From positions 21,504,865 through 21,568,864 of the forward strand of contig CM026421.1 in NCBI GenBank assembly GCA_014871385.1: a stretch of DNA of 64,000 nt, read 5' to 3'. The notes beneath the pieces are model-generated. The model saw nothing but the letters and a program-made list of their open reading frames with translations. It had not been told where the DNA came from and ran no database searches. The translations under genes were made by a program, and so were the position numbers. The stretch is from Ceratodon purpureus. Lineage: Eukaryota > Streptophyta > Bryopsida > Pseudoditrichales > Ditrichaceae. Position 1 is the stretch's first letter. Each line of letters opens with the position of its first letter. This document shows, piece after piece, positions 52,701-64,000 of this stretch.

Positions 52701-53269
52701 TTTCCCCGGGGCCATAGACGGAGGTCCCAAATGTTATAGGTGACCCCTTATAAGTTAGCTCAAATGCGGGAAATGTCGTCCTGGTGGTTGCAACTTGCAA
52801 GACTCAACTCTGCCTTCTTTTTTTACCTAGTACTGTCTATTCAGCTCACCTCCTTTCTGCAGCAACAATTGTTGCAAAATAATATATCAATCCCTTGTGA
52901 ATTTGTGAGTCCAATGGTGAGGTGATACTGGTAGAGGTTAGTGAGATTGAAAGCTGTTACAAACAGATGGGCCCTGGTAAGCTTGCTTCACACTACCACA
53001 TGAACAACTAATTGCGTGGCAAAAGCGTACTGTATCCAGTGTGAAGCAAGACATCAAGTAAATTTTCGCTTAATTCTCCAAGCCTGTATTATGATGCACA
53101 TAAGTGTGGTAAACTTGCAATGAAACTCTTAGAAATATTCTGACACGCCACTAGACGAATGTGCTAATATCTTTGTAATCACTTTAACATAAATCTGGTG
53201 TGTACATAGTCAACTGAAAACTCCAAATCGTCGCCAGCCATAACTGTCAACTTGATCAAGTCTACTTAG

Positions 53270-56067
53270 CTAGCCTTCATTCTCATTTGAAGGAATATCC
53301 CAGAAAGTGACCTTGTTGTCATCTCGTTTGTAGTTTCCACCAAAGCACCAGTTGATGTAGCCGCCGTCACCCAGAAGAGTGAAATCTCCGCGCTTGAAAA
53401 CATAAACCTGAGCGCTGCCGACGAAAAACTTGTTAAGTCTCAGTCCGATGCTGCACTGCGCGCATTCCTCGAAGTTTTGGTGGTGTTTGGGGTACACCAC
53501 CATGGCGTTGTACTTGGGGAATTTGGATCGAAGCATTCTCACAGCATCTATAAATACCTGGCCCCGTTCTTCAGTGCTCGGGATTACACTCAGATTTATC
53601 TGCTTGAGAAACTCTTTACATGCACGTTCAAGAGCCGCGTTGAACTCAGCATCGTCGCCAGGCACCTGAGTTACGATAAATTTCTTCTTGTGGGATGTTA
53701 TCCATTCAAGATTCAGAATTTGAAGGCCGGACGATGCCTGTAGCAAAGAGGATGAAAACACTACCAGTTAATAAAGTGTGTTGTGCATCTAGCGTAAATA
53801 ATAAAGCAAACTGCGCAATCCTCTTTTGATCAACAGCAGTATGTCAACAGAAGACACTACTAGCAACCATGTCGTTTTTCACTTACTATATCAAGCAATT
53901 TCAAAGTTGATGAGTCAATAGAGTCACATAAGACATGAAAAAGTGACCTTTTCCACCTTCTCCGTGAGTGAAGAGCGACACTTTCTGAGTGAAAAACGAC
54001 ATGTCTGCTTGTAGTGTGACTAGTTTGTTAATATGGCTCATCTAGATTCACACTACAAGCAGACATGTCGTTTTTCACTCAGAAAGTGTCGCTCTTCACT
54101 CACGGAGAAGGTGGAAAAGGTCACTTTTTCATGTCTTATGTGACTCTATTGACTCATCAACTTCGAAATTGCTTGATATAGTAAGTGAAAAACGACATGG
54201 TTGCTAGTAGTGTCAGAACATCTTCACAGTTTTTAAAAACATACAAGTTTACTGCAAACATGGTTACCTGATCAAGAGGTTGAGATTCGTCGTCACTTGA
54301 GTTGGCATCAGATTCAAGGTCACCAGGAGTTGAGGCAAAATCCTCATCACAGCCTGTAACAGGAATTCGTAGCTCGGAACGCTTCGCCAGCATCTTGTCA
54401 ATATATGAGTAGCTCGTTGCATGAAATCTATCCAATGTCTGCAGACCTTTCTTGACCACGTTCGGTCCTTTCAGAAGGTCATGTTTGTACTTCTCCAGCC
54501 TTTTGCATATGTCCTCAAACCTGGGTCTGGCTCCTGGGGTTGTAGCCCAACATTCTTCCAAAAGTTCAAACAACACTTTGGGGCAATCAACAGGTTCCAG
54601 CTCCGGCCTCAAGGGTTCCATTTTGTTTACCAACTTCCTGTAGAGCTTAGTACCGGTAACACCTGGATAGGGCTCTTCCCGGGACAAAAGCACTGAACAC
54701 GTAACAGCAAAGCTGTAAACATCCGCCCTGAACCACTTCACCTTCTGCTTTCCTTGTCCAGCATCTGCAGCATCTGGAAATGCCTCTGGCGCTCTGTACT
54801 TTGTTGTGCCGCAGCCCTTTTTAGAAACGGTGTTGGACTTGGACACTTCCAGTTTTGTCTTCGACATTCCGAAATCAACCAGCTTAACACGAAAAAAACC
54901 GTTTCCAACTTCATCAACAACCACGTTGTGTGGTTTTATGTCACGGTGCGCAATCCCTAAGTCATGAAGATACAACATCCCACGCGCCATTTGCAGGATG
55001 ATGTCAAGTGCCACAAGAATTGGAAATGGCTGCCGTTCTTTAGCTTGGCGCTTGATCACTTCGTCCAGGCTCATCTCCAGAAGCTCCATCCCAATGAAAC
55101 ACTGCTTTGACTCTCCTTGACTGATCATGGCGGTACTGCCGCAACAGAAAAACTTGACAATATTTGGATGATTGAGACTTGCCAGAAGTGATGCTTCCTC
55201 CCAAAAAGTCAAATCTCCCTCGTAATGGAGAAAACACTTCTTGGCGCAGGGGATGCCCAGAAATTTGGTGCGAGAAACACAGATTGCACCTGCACCTCCT
55301 CCGATGGGGCTGTTGGCCACGTCCCAACAGCCTCGTTGCTCCTTCTCAGTCATTTGCATTAGTATTGGTGAATTAGTCATGGTCGAACCTTCAATTGTGC
55401 GCCCATCAGATATGCTACTTTTCATCAACCTTCCCAACAAATATCTTGCAAGTATATAGTCATTTGACGATCCCGAATTCTTGGCCAGGTACTTCTCAAG
55501 TCTTCTCCGTAGCGCTTCTTGATCTTCAACAACCTCAGTTTCTGATGTGGGCAAAAATGTTTGACCCAGGCGTAGGTCCTCTACTTCAAAGATAAGCCCA
55601 TCGGATAGGCTCATTTCCTTTGCCTGCTCGTGGATGACATTGTAACACAAGCCCACCTCCAACAAGATCTCTCGAAAAGCCTCTTCATTATGAATCTGTA
55701 ACACAGCTGCTCGAAGCCAATCGGGATTGGAGCAGCTATCAACCAGCAACCTTGACTTCTCCGCGACTCTGTGGAAGTCCTTCAAAGCCGGTACAAAGGC
55801 AACGGTTGAGGATGCCTCGAAATTAAAGACGAGTTCGGTGATATTTCCTATGGTTTTGAGAAGCTTTGAAGAAAGATCCCGGCATTGCTTTTGAGCGAGG
55901 AGGTTCTCTCGACCTCCCGCAACTTGGCTTGAAATGCCTCGCACACACTTGCTGGACAGTGTCAAGTAATCTGCTCCTTCAGCTGCAGACGGGTCCCCGG
56001 AAATGGCCGGAGTACGGCTCCAATCAAGTCCGACGCACTTCAACATCCACACGATCCAGGTATTCAT
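53270..56067 (-). CDS. Soluble protein kinase with an unusual C-terminal domain
   Basis: Two exons (56067-54268 and 53737-53270), intron phase 0, 755 residues from ATG (MNTWIVWMLKC). Residues 1-230 are helical without a recognised enzyme domain and resemble the N-terminal bundles of MLKL-like and bryophyte NLR-associated kinases (inference). The kinase domain spans about 250-545: G-rich loop IGGGAGAI, lysine in IPCAKKCF, catalytic HRDIKPHN, DFG in LVDFGMSK, YRAPEAF, and RPRFEDICKRL near the end. All catalytic residues are present, so it should be active. An acidic linker (NSSDDESQPLDQ) leads through the splice site into exon 2, about 155 residues, with MVVYPKHHQNFEECAQ and FTLLGDGGYINWCFGGN, a domain type I cannot name. 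The intron holds two inverted MITEs. If unspliced, the frame reads into MITE sequence and stops after about 36 residues. Confidence 0.8.
53855..54016. mobile_element. CACTA-like MITE A, 162 bp, in the kinase intron
   Basis: Begins CACTACTAGCAACCATGTCG and ends with the complement of CACTACAAGCAGACATGTCG, so its own ends are imperfect inverted repeats with CACTA termini. It is an inverted copy of the MITE at 54051-54212 with only one visible mismatch. Flanking triplets are AGA and TGA, so a target duplication is at best degraded. Confidence 0.75.
54051..54212. mobile_element. CACTA-like MITE B, 162 bp, inverted relative to MITE A
   Basis: Same length and sequence as MITE A in reverse orientation, separated from it by 34 bases. 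Here TCA flanks both ends (54048-54050 and 54213-54215), a clean 3-bp target duplication. In the kinase gene sense, the outer end supplies the stop codon met if the intron is retained. Confidence 0.78.
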
Positions 56068-57663
56068 TGTTGGTATGATTCTTGAGCTCCAGATCACGGT
56101 TGTGTAGGCAGAAACCTAGCAAATTATCAGCGGCAATGTTGTAGACGTCCACAAATAGCACCAGATAATATTATGGCACATGTAGATCTCGGGATACAAG
56201 TTAGTGTTTCCTAAATTACAGCCTTCTAATACATGGAAAATGCTCTACAGCGAGCTAAGATATATCGAATCGGCAAACTTAAAGAACGCAATGAGCTTAG
56301 CAACTATATAAGACATAATAGTGAAGGTTCTTTAGACTCTTTACGTGAAATGCTTAGAATCTCTATTGGCTTCACCACTCTTCTCGGACCACCCTTCTTC
56401 TTTGTAATATTTTAATGTGAAGTTCGTAGTACTCTACTGTACTCAGAGTTTCCAAAAAACTGTGGGTTTTTCTAAGTCTGCTTTCATACACGTTTCCCAG
56501 AACTAATTTTTCTCCTGGCAAACTTAAGCAACCTCGACCCTGGCTGAAATCAAACGTGCTCGGTACTCTGCACATACCTACGAGAAGATCATTGCAGGGG
56601 TCGATAACCACATTTTCTTTCACACTGTTCAACACACATACGGTAGTAAACCAAGCCTGAGTCATAGTCGAAGTGGAACACATCAAAAGAAATCAGGTCG
56701 CTAAACACTTGAAGAAAGAAAGCGTAAGAAGAAAGGGTTGCAAGATCGTTCATGATGCCACTTAGGCCCGTTTCACTGCAAATGCACCTAGCAGTACAGT
56801 CGATGTCTAAGCTAGTTGCGTACATTGACATACCGTACATCATTTCAAAGAGCAGAAAGAGCTTAGTACTCAAACCTATGTCACACCTGGTACGTGGTGC
56901 TTGGGATGTGGACGCTCGCAAGAGGCTCAGTGTGTGGCTGGCGGAAGTGTCGACTAGACGAGCGGAGAATGCAAGGAGCTGGTCAAATCATCACAAGTCT
57001 ACGATTGTAAAACTATATTTCAATCTGAGCACAATAGTTTGCGCGAGTTCCTTCATGAGCTAGCTTCATCTGTTGCAGTAACGAATCTCTGAAAATCTTA
57101 AACAACAACCGTGAATGCATCCTCCTTTGACAAATCCCTCGATATATATAAGCATCCGAATTTACAGACAACCCTGCTGAATTGACAGACAATTTAAATG
57201 TAACGGTGTCTTTCGGACTCAGTTGAAGCAAGTCTCCACGTGACCGTTCTCAGGCTGCTTCTCAGATCAGAGGCTCTGTCAGCTGTACGTTGCTCGACCG
57301 CATGCATTGCACTTTACTTCGACTACACTAATTTGGTTCAGAAGTGTTGATGAACCAATAATTTAGAAGGAGAATTACTAGCGTAGTATGGTAAAGGTTA
57401 AATAGTGAGAATATAAAATAATCTAAGATATTTTGACGCGGATTTTTTTGGTTATGATCGTGCTAAATATACACATAAGAAAATAGTATGTGTGTGTGTT
57501 AAGAATTAGTGAAGCCTACACTAATGAACCAAATCGATGAAGTTAAAAGTTGAAAATCAAAATGTGGGGTTGCCTCTCAGTTCAGTTGTTGCCTGGGTCG
57601 ATGACTCGATACAAAGTCACAGACATCAATTTTGTCTGTGCGCGACTGTTGACTTTTCCTAGT
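56068..57663. other. Upstream region of the kinase gene
   Basis: It should contain the promoter and 5' UTR of the kinase. Several open stretches on the minus strand between 56372 and 56921 have no ATG-led, family-recognisable product. I therefore call no gene here. Confidence 0.4.
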
Positions 57664-57977
57664 TGCAGATGGCGTGGACAGGACATCCCCAGGCTGGGAC
57701 TACCTAGTGCTACGAGCGTTTTTAGGAGCCACTCCCATTGGTTGGCTTTTTTCTTCCAAAACCCTGAAATTTTCAATTTGGACCCCCCGGAGACCATTTT
57801 TGGTAATTTTGAATTCAAAAATGGGGCCTGTGGTCTGAAATTACTATTGAGAGGCACCTATGGGAATTTTAAAATAAAAAACCAAAAATTAAGGGCTCAT
57901 CAACTCTGCCCCTCCAAAAAATGCTCGTAGCACTTGGTAAGTCCCAGCATGGGGGATGTCCTGTCGAAGTGGTTGCA
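57664..57977. mobile_element. MITE with long terminal inverted repeats, about 314 bp
   Basis: About 60 bases at each end are inverted copies: GACAGGACATCCCC...GCTGGGACT...AGTGCTACGAGC at the left matches the complement at 57915-57977. Both outer ends read TGCA. There is no coding capacity; superfamily not determined. Confidence 0.6.
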
Positions 57978-58492
57978 GATGCAACCCAAACCTTAGTTGA
58001 CATATCCCCCACAAGTTTCTGTCAGGGGTTATCCTCTCTCACTACAAATATCTCGCGTGGTCAACGCTAAACTTGACCAGAAAGTTATTTATATAAGGTA
58101 GACCGTAGACATACCTAAAACCACCAGCCACCCTAGAACCAAGTTCCTGTGTATCTCCCCAGAACCGCAACTTGGCTTTTCAGAATACTCAATTCAAATT
58201 GACCAATCAAAACACTCATAAAGTTGGTGGTTTTGGGTCGGATCATGAGTGAAAATTAGAAATAGATAGGTGTGACAATGGAAAAGTCTACATATCAGTT
58301 TTGGGTCACGAAGTACTTTTGTGTTTAGAAATTTGTATTTATTTCAGGATTGGGAAGAAAATTTTGAAAAAAACTGCATTATGTGAGAAACCTGTTTTTC
58401 TACATGTGAGAATTACACCCCAAAAATAACTTAGACTGCCTATTGGTCAACTTCCACACAAACTTTCTAAGTTGCTTTTCAGCCATTACATT

Positions 58493-58843
58493 AGGGGTGT
58501 TCAGAGCACATTTGAGGACCACTTGAAAGACCACTAGATTTCATCGCCGGGACCACCATACAGAGAGGACCCCACATGAGGGCCCCAAACTCACTTGATT
58601 TTTAATGAGTTGGCAAGATGAGAGTGGATGCTAGAAATAAGTTACTAAAAACTCATCAAGGAGCCCCCCACCCTCCTTGATGAGTTTCTAGTGACTTATT
58701 TCTAGCGTCCACTCTCATCTTGCCAACTCATTAAAAATCAAGTGAGTTTGGGGCCCTCATGTGGGATCCTCTCTGTATGGTGGTCCCGGCGATGAAATCT
58801 AGTGGTCTTTCAAGTGGTCCTCAAATGTGCTCTGAACACCCCT
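58493..58843. mobile_element. Near-perfect foldback element, 351 bp
   Basis: The whole element is an inverted repeat with arms of about 165-170 bases, starting AGGGGTGTTCAGAGC and ending with its complement, around a short C-rich centre near 58668. ATT flanks both sides (58490-58492 and 58844-58846). A GGGTGTTC end with a 3-bp duplication fits PIF/Harbinger (Tourist-like) MITEs; the assignment is tentative. Confidence 0.75.
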
Positions 58844-61800
58844 ATTGAGAATGTCTGCACAAATGGTGTATTCACCCCTAAATGCTCATGCAACTTAATC
58901 CCTCATAGGCAAACTGCATACCTCATTAGGAGCCACTCCTTGAAAACCACCACAATTTACTGATGTAATGAGATAAGCTCACCAATGGCACACCAAGTTT
59001 GAGAAAATGAAGAAGATGATTTTAATGTATTCTAAATTTGTCACGAGTGGAAATTGATACGTGTAGCTTCCTGGCAGCTTGTGTGACTCTTTGGTTACTA
59101 ACTATTAGGAGTATTCTTGAAGAAAAAGATTGAGGAGATTGAAGAATATTATATAAAATTTGGGCTTTCGAAGAATTCAATAAAAATAAGTTAGGCATTT
59201 ATCATCTGCAAATAGTTGATTTAATCTGAAAAGATATTGAATAAATTGCAAAACTAAAAATATATGTATTATCCACAATTATGGTTTGTTTTGCCCTAAA
59301 TATTTTCTCTACTTTTTAAACTTCCGAACTTACCTCAAATATTTTCTTTGTTGTGTATTGTTTGATTCCTTATAATTTGTAAGATGTTGTGACTGAACAA
59401 AGATTAAAATATTAGGACAATCATTTCAAAAAGTGAGATATAGCTTCATAACATTAATAGATACGTTTGGATCCTTGGAAATATCAATGAAATCTTGCAC
59501 TCCACTCACGGCCCGTTCGCACCTGGTCTTTGCAAAGACCATGGATAAAAATTTAACTCTCCACAATTTTGGGAAAAATACCTTCTTTGTAGGAAAGGTG
59601 TCATCAATGAGGTTTGGAAAAGTGAGAGCAATAGTAGGAAAATTACATAATGGCCCATCAAGTTCCACATTAACCCCTAAATTTCCTTGTGTTTTTGAGA
59701 GCTTGAATCCTCAAAACTGCAAATTTTTACCACTATAACCTCCCGAGGATATGAAACAAATTTTTAAACTTTTTTTGGAACTTCAACCGTAAGATCTTGT
59801 ACCTAACCCTACTTGAAAGAACTGATCCAAATTTCAACCGTTGGATGTTATTCATTAGAGAGATCGTAGTGTTCAAAGTTTCAGCAGATATTTTTTTGGG
59901 CCTTGGCCGAGAGGCATGGTGCAAATGGGCCAAAGAGAGACTTGATGATTATTACTTCAAAAAATTTGGTCACATTTTTTTCCATTTAGCTAACTAGGTT
60001 AGGTATGCTCATGCAAAATTTTAGGCCAAAAAACCGCTTTTTAGACCTTCATAAAAATTATTTTCTATAAGAAGGTATAAAATTGACAAAATAGTAAAAC
60101 ATGCATTACAAAAACAATTTGTGAGCTTAAGAAAAAGCGAACGGTGAATAGGTACCTTTATAAATTTTTGATTTTTGGAAAAAATAATTTAAAAAAAATT
60201 CAAAAATCTCGAATTTTGGCAAATTTTTAAAGGAAAAATTCAAAAATTACTAAAAACTGTGAAGCTTGTCTTTGTAAGTTTTGGAGGCTGCCCTTGTAAA
60301 ATTGGTAAACTTTTTGACTTGGGTCACTATGGAATTTGAGTAGTGATTTGGTTATGAATATATTTCAATTTTTGTTTTTGTAAAAAGACCTAATTTTAGA
60401 CTGCCCGTTTTGGACTTGAAACCTAAAATTTCTAGATGAAGGTTCTAAAATTGGAATTTGGCTTCAAAATTTTTACTACATAGACCTTACCATAAAGGGA
60501 GCATCCAGTAAAAATATTGAAAAAAAATATTACTTTTAACCTCCCCATCTAGGCTGCCCGAAATTGCAAAAACCCATTTTGGGTTTTAAGGATAGTTAGG
60601 GGTTAACTAAAACCATTCTTTAGTGTTCAAAACTAGAGAATATTTCCCATTTTGGTATTTCCCATTTTGGTGCTTCCAATTGCCTATTATTGCTCAAATA
60701 TTGTTTGTCCTCCTAAATGTTAGCTAATACCCATCCTTAAAAGTGTGCCATGTGTACATCCATGTAGGATTGGTAATTACTAAAGAACCTAGGTGCAAAC
60801 ACACATTTTTTTAAGGATGTAAAACCCCCTTTTAAGACCACCTCTAAGACCAAGTGCAAACATACCTTCACTCCACCTAGTCTCTTTTGCTTCAACTAAA
60901 TTAAAGCTAAATATTATCTAAAGTGCCCCAAATAAAAGTATGTGATCCTTACAGACCAATGTTCATACAATAAGATTGGATCCTGCCTTATACTCTAATT
61001 GATGTTACACTAATGACATCTGAGTTCCAAAATTCAGCCCCTAAATGTAGAACAAGTTTTAAAGAGTCCCAAACACAACCCCAAATTCAGCCTCAAACTT
61101 CGTTCAATGGTTAACCCATAAAGTTCCTTGACTATGTTTCACCAAAAAATGCTCCAAAACTGCCATTTCTAATGTAAAAAGTATGAATGATTAAAACATC
61201 ATTATTATTCAATTCCAACCGTAAGATCTTTAACTAGAATATTGCAGTAAATAGTTCAAAAAATTTCATCATAATCGACTGTAGGGATTAGAAGATTATA
61301 GCAATTGAAATTTGAAAACAAACTTTTATGGAACATTTTTTAACTAGGTTGGGGGGGAAGCACAATAAAGTGTACCACAAAAGTGGTTAGCTCATTGCCA
61401 TTTTCAGCCATTGTTGTAAACATTGAGAAAAGTGACATATAATTTTATGGTATGTTGGAAGGGGCTTCGGGTATAGAAAGTAGACTCGGTTATCTTGAGT
61501 GTACGAAATTTTGGAACCGTTGTGAGGCTTTTACGATGCCGTACAAGTCGCGGCAAGTGATCCAAAGTGAAAACCGGTATTTGAAGAAGTGGACAAAAAA
61601 GAGTGGAGGAATGTCGGAAACCACTTTTGACTGCACTGTACCCCCCCAATGTGAATTGCGGTTCCCAAAATGGGTTTGAGCGCGTACCTTGGGAGTTTGT
61701 AGAGTTCAAAAGTTTCATTTTGGTGTTTTCGGGGAGCTGTTTAGAACGAAACTTTTCTGTGCTTTAAAGTGAAAATTTGAGGCATTCGAATATTTCTCCC

Positions 61801-62395
61801 CTTATTTAAGAGTGACGTGGAGGGTTCAAAAAAAGAAAAATTCAAAAAAACATAATTTGGAAAATGTAAGTCCACTTCGAAATCACTGTGTGGAAAGTGG
61901 CATTGGAATGGCAGTGCCTCGGGAGAGTGACACGCCTCACCCGGTGGTTGAGCTGTTCTTTGGGAACCTCATTACTAAGGCCTCAAGAATGGCTGCACAC
62001 AGTCCCTTGCCTTAACCGCCTGACAGGACAGTCCTCATAGAAGTTCAGTTTGGCGGAGGAAATGTTCTGTTCACCTCTGAAATGCCACAAGCTCCAATTG
62101 GATCAGTGAATGTGATGGTACGATATTCGAAATGAAGGAGGGGGGGGGGGGGGAGTAAATGCGATAGCACATGCTGGGATTATGCGGAGAAGATGCTGCT
62201 GATCGGAAGAATCGAATTGGAGCTCAGGCCAGGGTTTGAGCTCCGAATTAGGTCTAGACAGCAATTAGGGTTCGGAGGTCGAGAGCGGTGTCGAATTCGG
62301 AGAATTTGGGAACCCGGATGATGGATTCTGCGAAGGCGTGGATTAGCGTTTTCGGTTGTGCAATGAACTGATACCAACCCTGGGGACAGAGCAAC

Positions 62396-62440
62396 GTCAA
62401 CTGACACACTCTAACTAGGTCAACTGACACACTCTAACTT
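62396..62440. repeat. 23-bp tandem duplication
   Basis: The unit GTCAACTGACACACTCTAAC plus TAG occurs twice in direct succession; the second copy is complete except for its last base or two. Confidence 0.7.
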
Positions 62441-63915
62441 TTTACTTTTTTTTCTAGGTTTTTTGCATTATGGATTTTGGGGGTTTTGATGCATGACAAA
62501 GAGACTAAGTTATTAAGCTAATTTTATAAGAAAAGATTACACACATAAGACAAGTGTAGCATGTTGAAAAATCTTATTTGTTAAGTTGAATACACAAGAA
62601 TGCTAATTCATGTTTATTTTCTAAAAATTCCATTATTTAATAAAGTCTCAAATCCAAATGGTCAAAGTAAAGATTGATGTCAATCCTTTAAGATAAAAAA
62701 GAGAAAATCTTTAAAAACAGACTTTCTAATTTGTATGAAGGTAAGAAGAAGTTTTTTTCGTACATTATCCGAAATGGTGAGAAAACTTTGATCTTTTGTA
62801 GAATGATCATTTTGTACTCAAAGAAGTTTTATTTGGGGAAATGTCAAAAATGACGACTTTAAGTATTTATAGGAAAGATTTCCAAGGTAACAAATGTATT
62901 TAGCTTGGCTGCCCTAATTTCCCACCAAACACAAAATTCTACTTTACATATTATAACAATTTTTATAAATGTCTGATTGAAAAATAAAATTAAATTAAAA
63001 AAAATTAAAAAAAAATTAAAAATCAAGTTCCCTCAAAGTTCTTGTAATGGCAAACATTCACAAAAAGTTTCAGTTTTTTTAATCTAAAATTGACATCATA
63101 GGTGCATGCCCGAATTCTAAAAAAGCCCAAATGTGGCAAATTGTTCTTTAGGGGTTAAATATGACTGACTAACAACTTTTGGGAGAATTAATTGACAACA
63201 AAAAATTATTAGACTCATTCTTGTTAAAAATTAAGGACTTTTGTGTTGATTTATTTTTTGTTTTGATTATATTTAATATTTTTTTCTGAGGCATACCTAA
63301 AAGTCAATTTAATACAAGACATTGGCAAAAGAAGGTAGCTTCCATTCTCTTGGCGGTTTACTCCGAGTCTCTTTAATTTCCCCCTACAAGCGTGGCTTGG
63401 TTGCTAGGTTCGGTGGGGGCCAATTTTCTACCCTCCCCGTTTTGGAGCCTTAGGATCTTTTTTTGGAGTTTTTTTTTTTTTTCTAAATTCTGGGATGTAG
63501 TCCCCAAATTACCCCATGGAGAGCCCTTGACATTAGTAGGGCCCCACTCAAGCATAATAACAAGGGCAAATCTCTGCCCCCACCCCTCCCACCCCCTCCC
63601 AAACCTGGCCTCCGAGGCACGCTCATACGGAGTATTTAGACCAACCCGTTTACTCCGGCTCTTACTATGAACCTTTCAACCTAAGGCCCCTCTTTTGGAA
63701 CCATGATTGATGTATTTAGGGCATCCCCAATAGCCTCGCTATGCACTCCCTCTAAATCTAAATCTATCTTTTGACTAAGCTAAAATTAGATGTTGAAATT
63801 ACAATCATTAGAAGCGCATTAAAATAAACGTAAGATATATATATATATCTATATATATATTAAATTGCAAAAACTTGACAAAGGTGAAATGTCCCATTGA
63901 AAAGTTAAAACACCA

Positions 63916-64000
63916 CATATTCAAATTTTAGAGGGAGTGGAGGGGGATCTTTCCATTTTTAAGCAAGATTTGGTGTACTCCCTCTAAAATTTGAATATGT
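63916..64000. repeat. Inverted repeat at the window edge, 24-bp perfect arms
   Basis: The arm beginning ACATATTCAAATTTTAGAGG at 63916-63939 is repeated exactly in inverse orientation at 63977-64000, with a 37-base loop. It may be a complete hairpin or the edge of a larger element that continues beyond the window. Confidence 0.7.

Larger units (their letters stand above)
44432..53269. other. Gene-poor, AT-rich region with MITEs and palindromes
   Basis: About 8.8 kb without a gene I can support. The first few hundred bases hold the promoter and 5' UTR of the O-fucosyltransferase-like gene. A 13-base hairpin (AGTGTCTAAGAGA and its complement) sits near 45016-45050. Individually listed elements are at 47223-47657, 47887-48026, 49247-49379 and 49433-49792. 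Confidence 0.45.
58844..64000. other. Gene-poor, AT-rich region to the end of the window
   Basis: About 5.2 kb without a gene I can support. It includes a G run near 62140-62155, a 23-base tandem duplication (62396-62440), TA microsatellite near 63836-63860 and a terminal inverted repeat pair at the window edge. Some stretches (61440-62380) are more GC-balanced and may be relics of older repeats that I could not classify. Confidence 0.4.

Noticed and set aside
56372-56921. Two minus-strand open frames upstream of the kinase
   Set aside because: No ATG-led product of a known family, no consistent splice link to the kinase, and cysteine/tyrosine-rich content typical of non-coding sequence. Probably promoter or 5' UTR.
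57550-57930. 126-residue plus-strand open frame
   Set aside because: It runs through a MITE with long inverted ends and matches no family, so it is most likely chance coding potential of repeat DNA.
62340-62440. TGGTATCA motif on the minus strand resembling a plant tRNA-primer site near a short tandem duplication
   Set aside because: No long terminal repeats, no polyprotein frames and no target duplication were found around it, so an LTR-type element cannot be supported.

Overview
This window is nuclear DNA of a land plant: many-exon genes with GT-AG introns (and one GC-AG), plant-type families (cystatin, B3 domain, ECA3-type Ca2+-ATPase, SMC3, Golgi O-fucosyltransferase-like protein), AT-rich spacers and many short inverted-repeat transposons. 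Gene texture and the expanded soluble-kinase family suggest a bryophyte (moss or liverwort). That is an inference, and a lycophyte is not excluded.

Layout. (1) 1-9642: the 3' end of one gene and then a complete second copy of a tandem family encoding about 870-920 residue proteins with a C-terminal C3HC4 RING finger, probably ubiquitin E3 ligases. A third copy lies at 28567-32846. Internal and 3' exon sizes are almost identical across copies while the proteins have diverged strongly. (2) 10468-26619: between copies 2 and 3 sits a 16.15-kb piggyBac-superfamily DNA transposon with perfect 17-bp terminal inverted repeats and TTAA target duplications. On one strand it carries, in order, an eight-exon basic/linker-rich gene, an uninterrupted transposase with its catalytic aspartates, an intron-containing fragment of the host ECA3 calcium-pump gene, an intron-containing fragment of the host cohesin gene SMC3, and an apparently intact three-exon gene for a 213-residue double-B3 protein. 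This looks like a gene-capturing (Pack-type) piggyBac and is the most striking object in the window.

(3) 35107-35630: a two-exon secreted phytocystatin. (4) 38143-38763: a small secreted eight-cysteine protein on the minus strand. (5) 41726-44431: a six-exon type II membrane O-fucosyltransferase-like protein on the minus strand. (6) 44432-53269: a gene-poor, AT-rich stretch with several MITEs and palindromes. (7) 53270-56067: a minus-strand protein kinase of 755 residues whose last exon encodes an unfamiliar C-terminal domain. The intron before that exon holds two nearly identical CACTA-like MITEs in inverted orientation. (8) 56068-64000: gene-poor DNA with more foldback elements.

The genes do not form an operon-like unit. 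The links are tandem duplication of the RING gene, insertion of the giant piggyBac between two copies, and capture of pieces of at least two unlinked host genes by that transposon. Exon boundaries were read by eye from splice sites, reading frame and comparison among copies; a few could be off by some bases.
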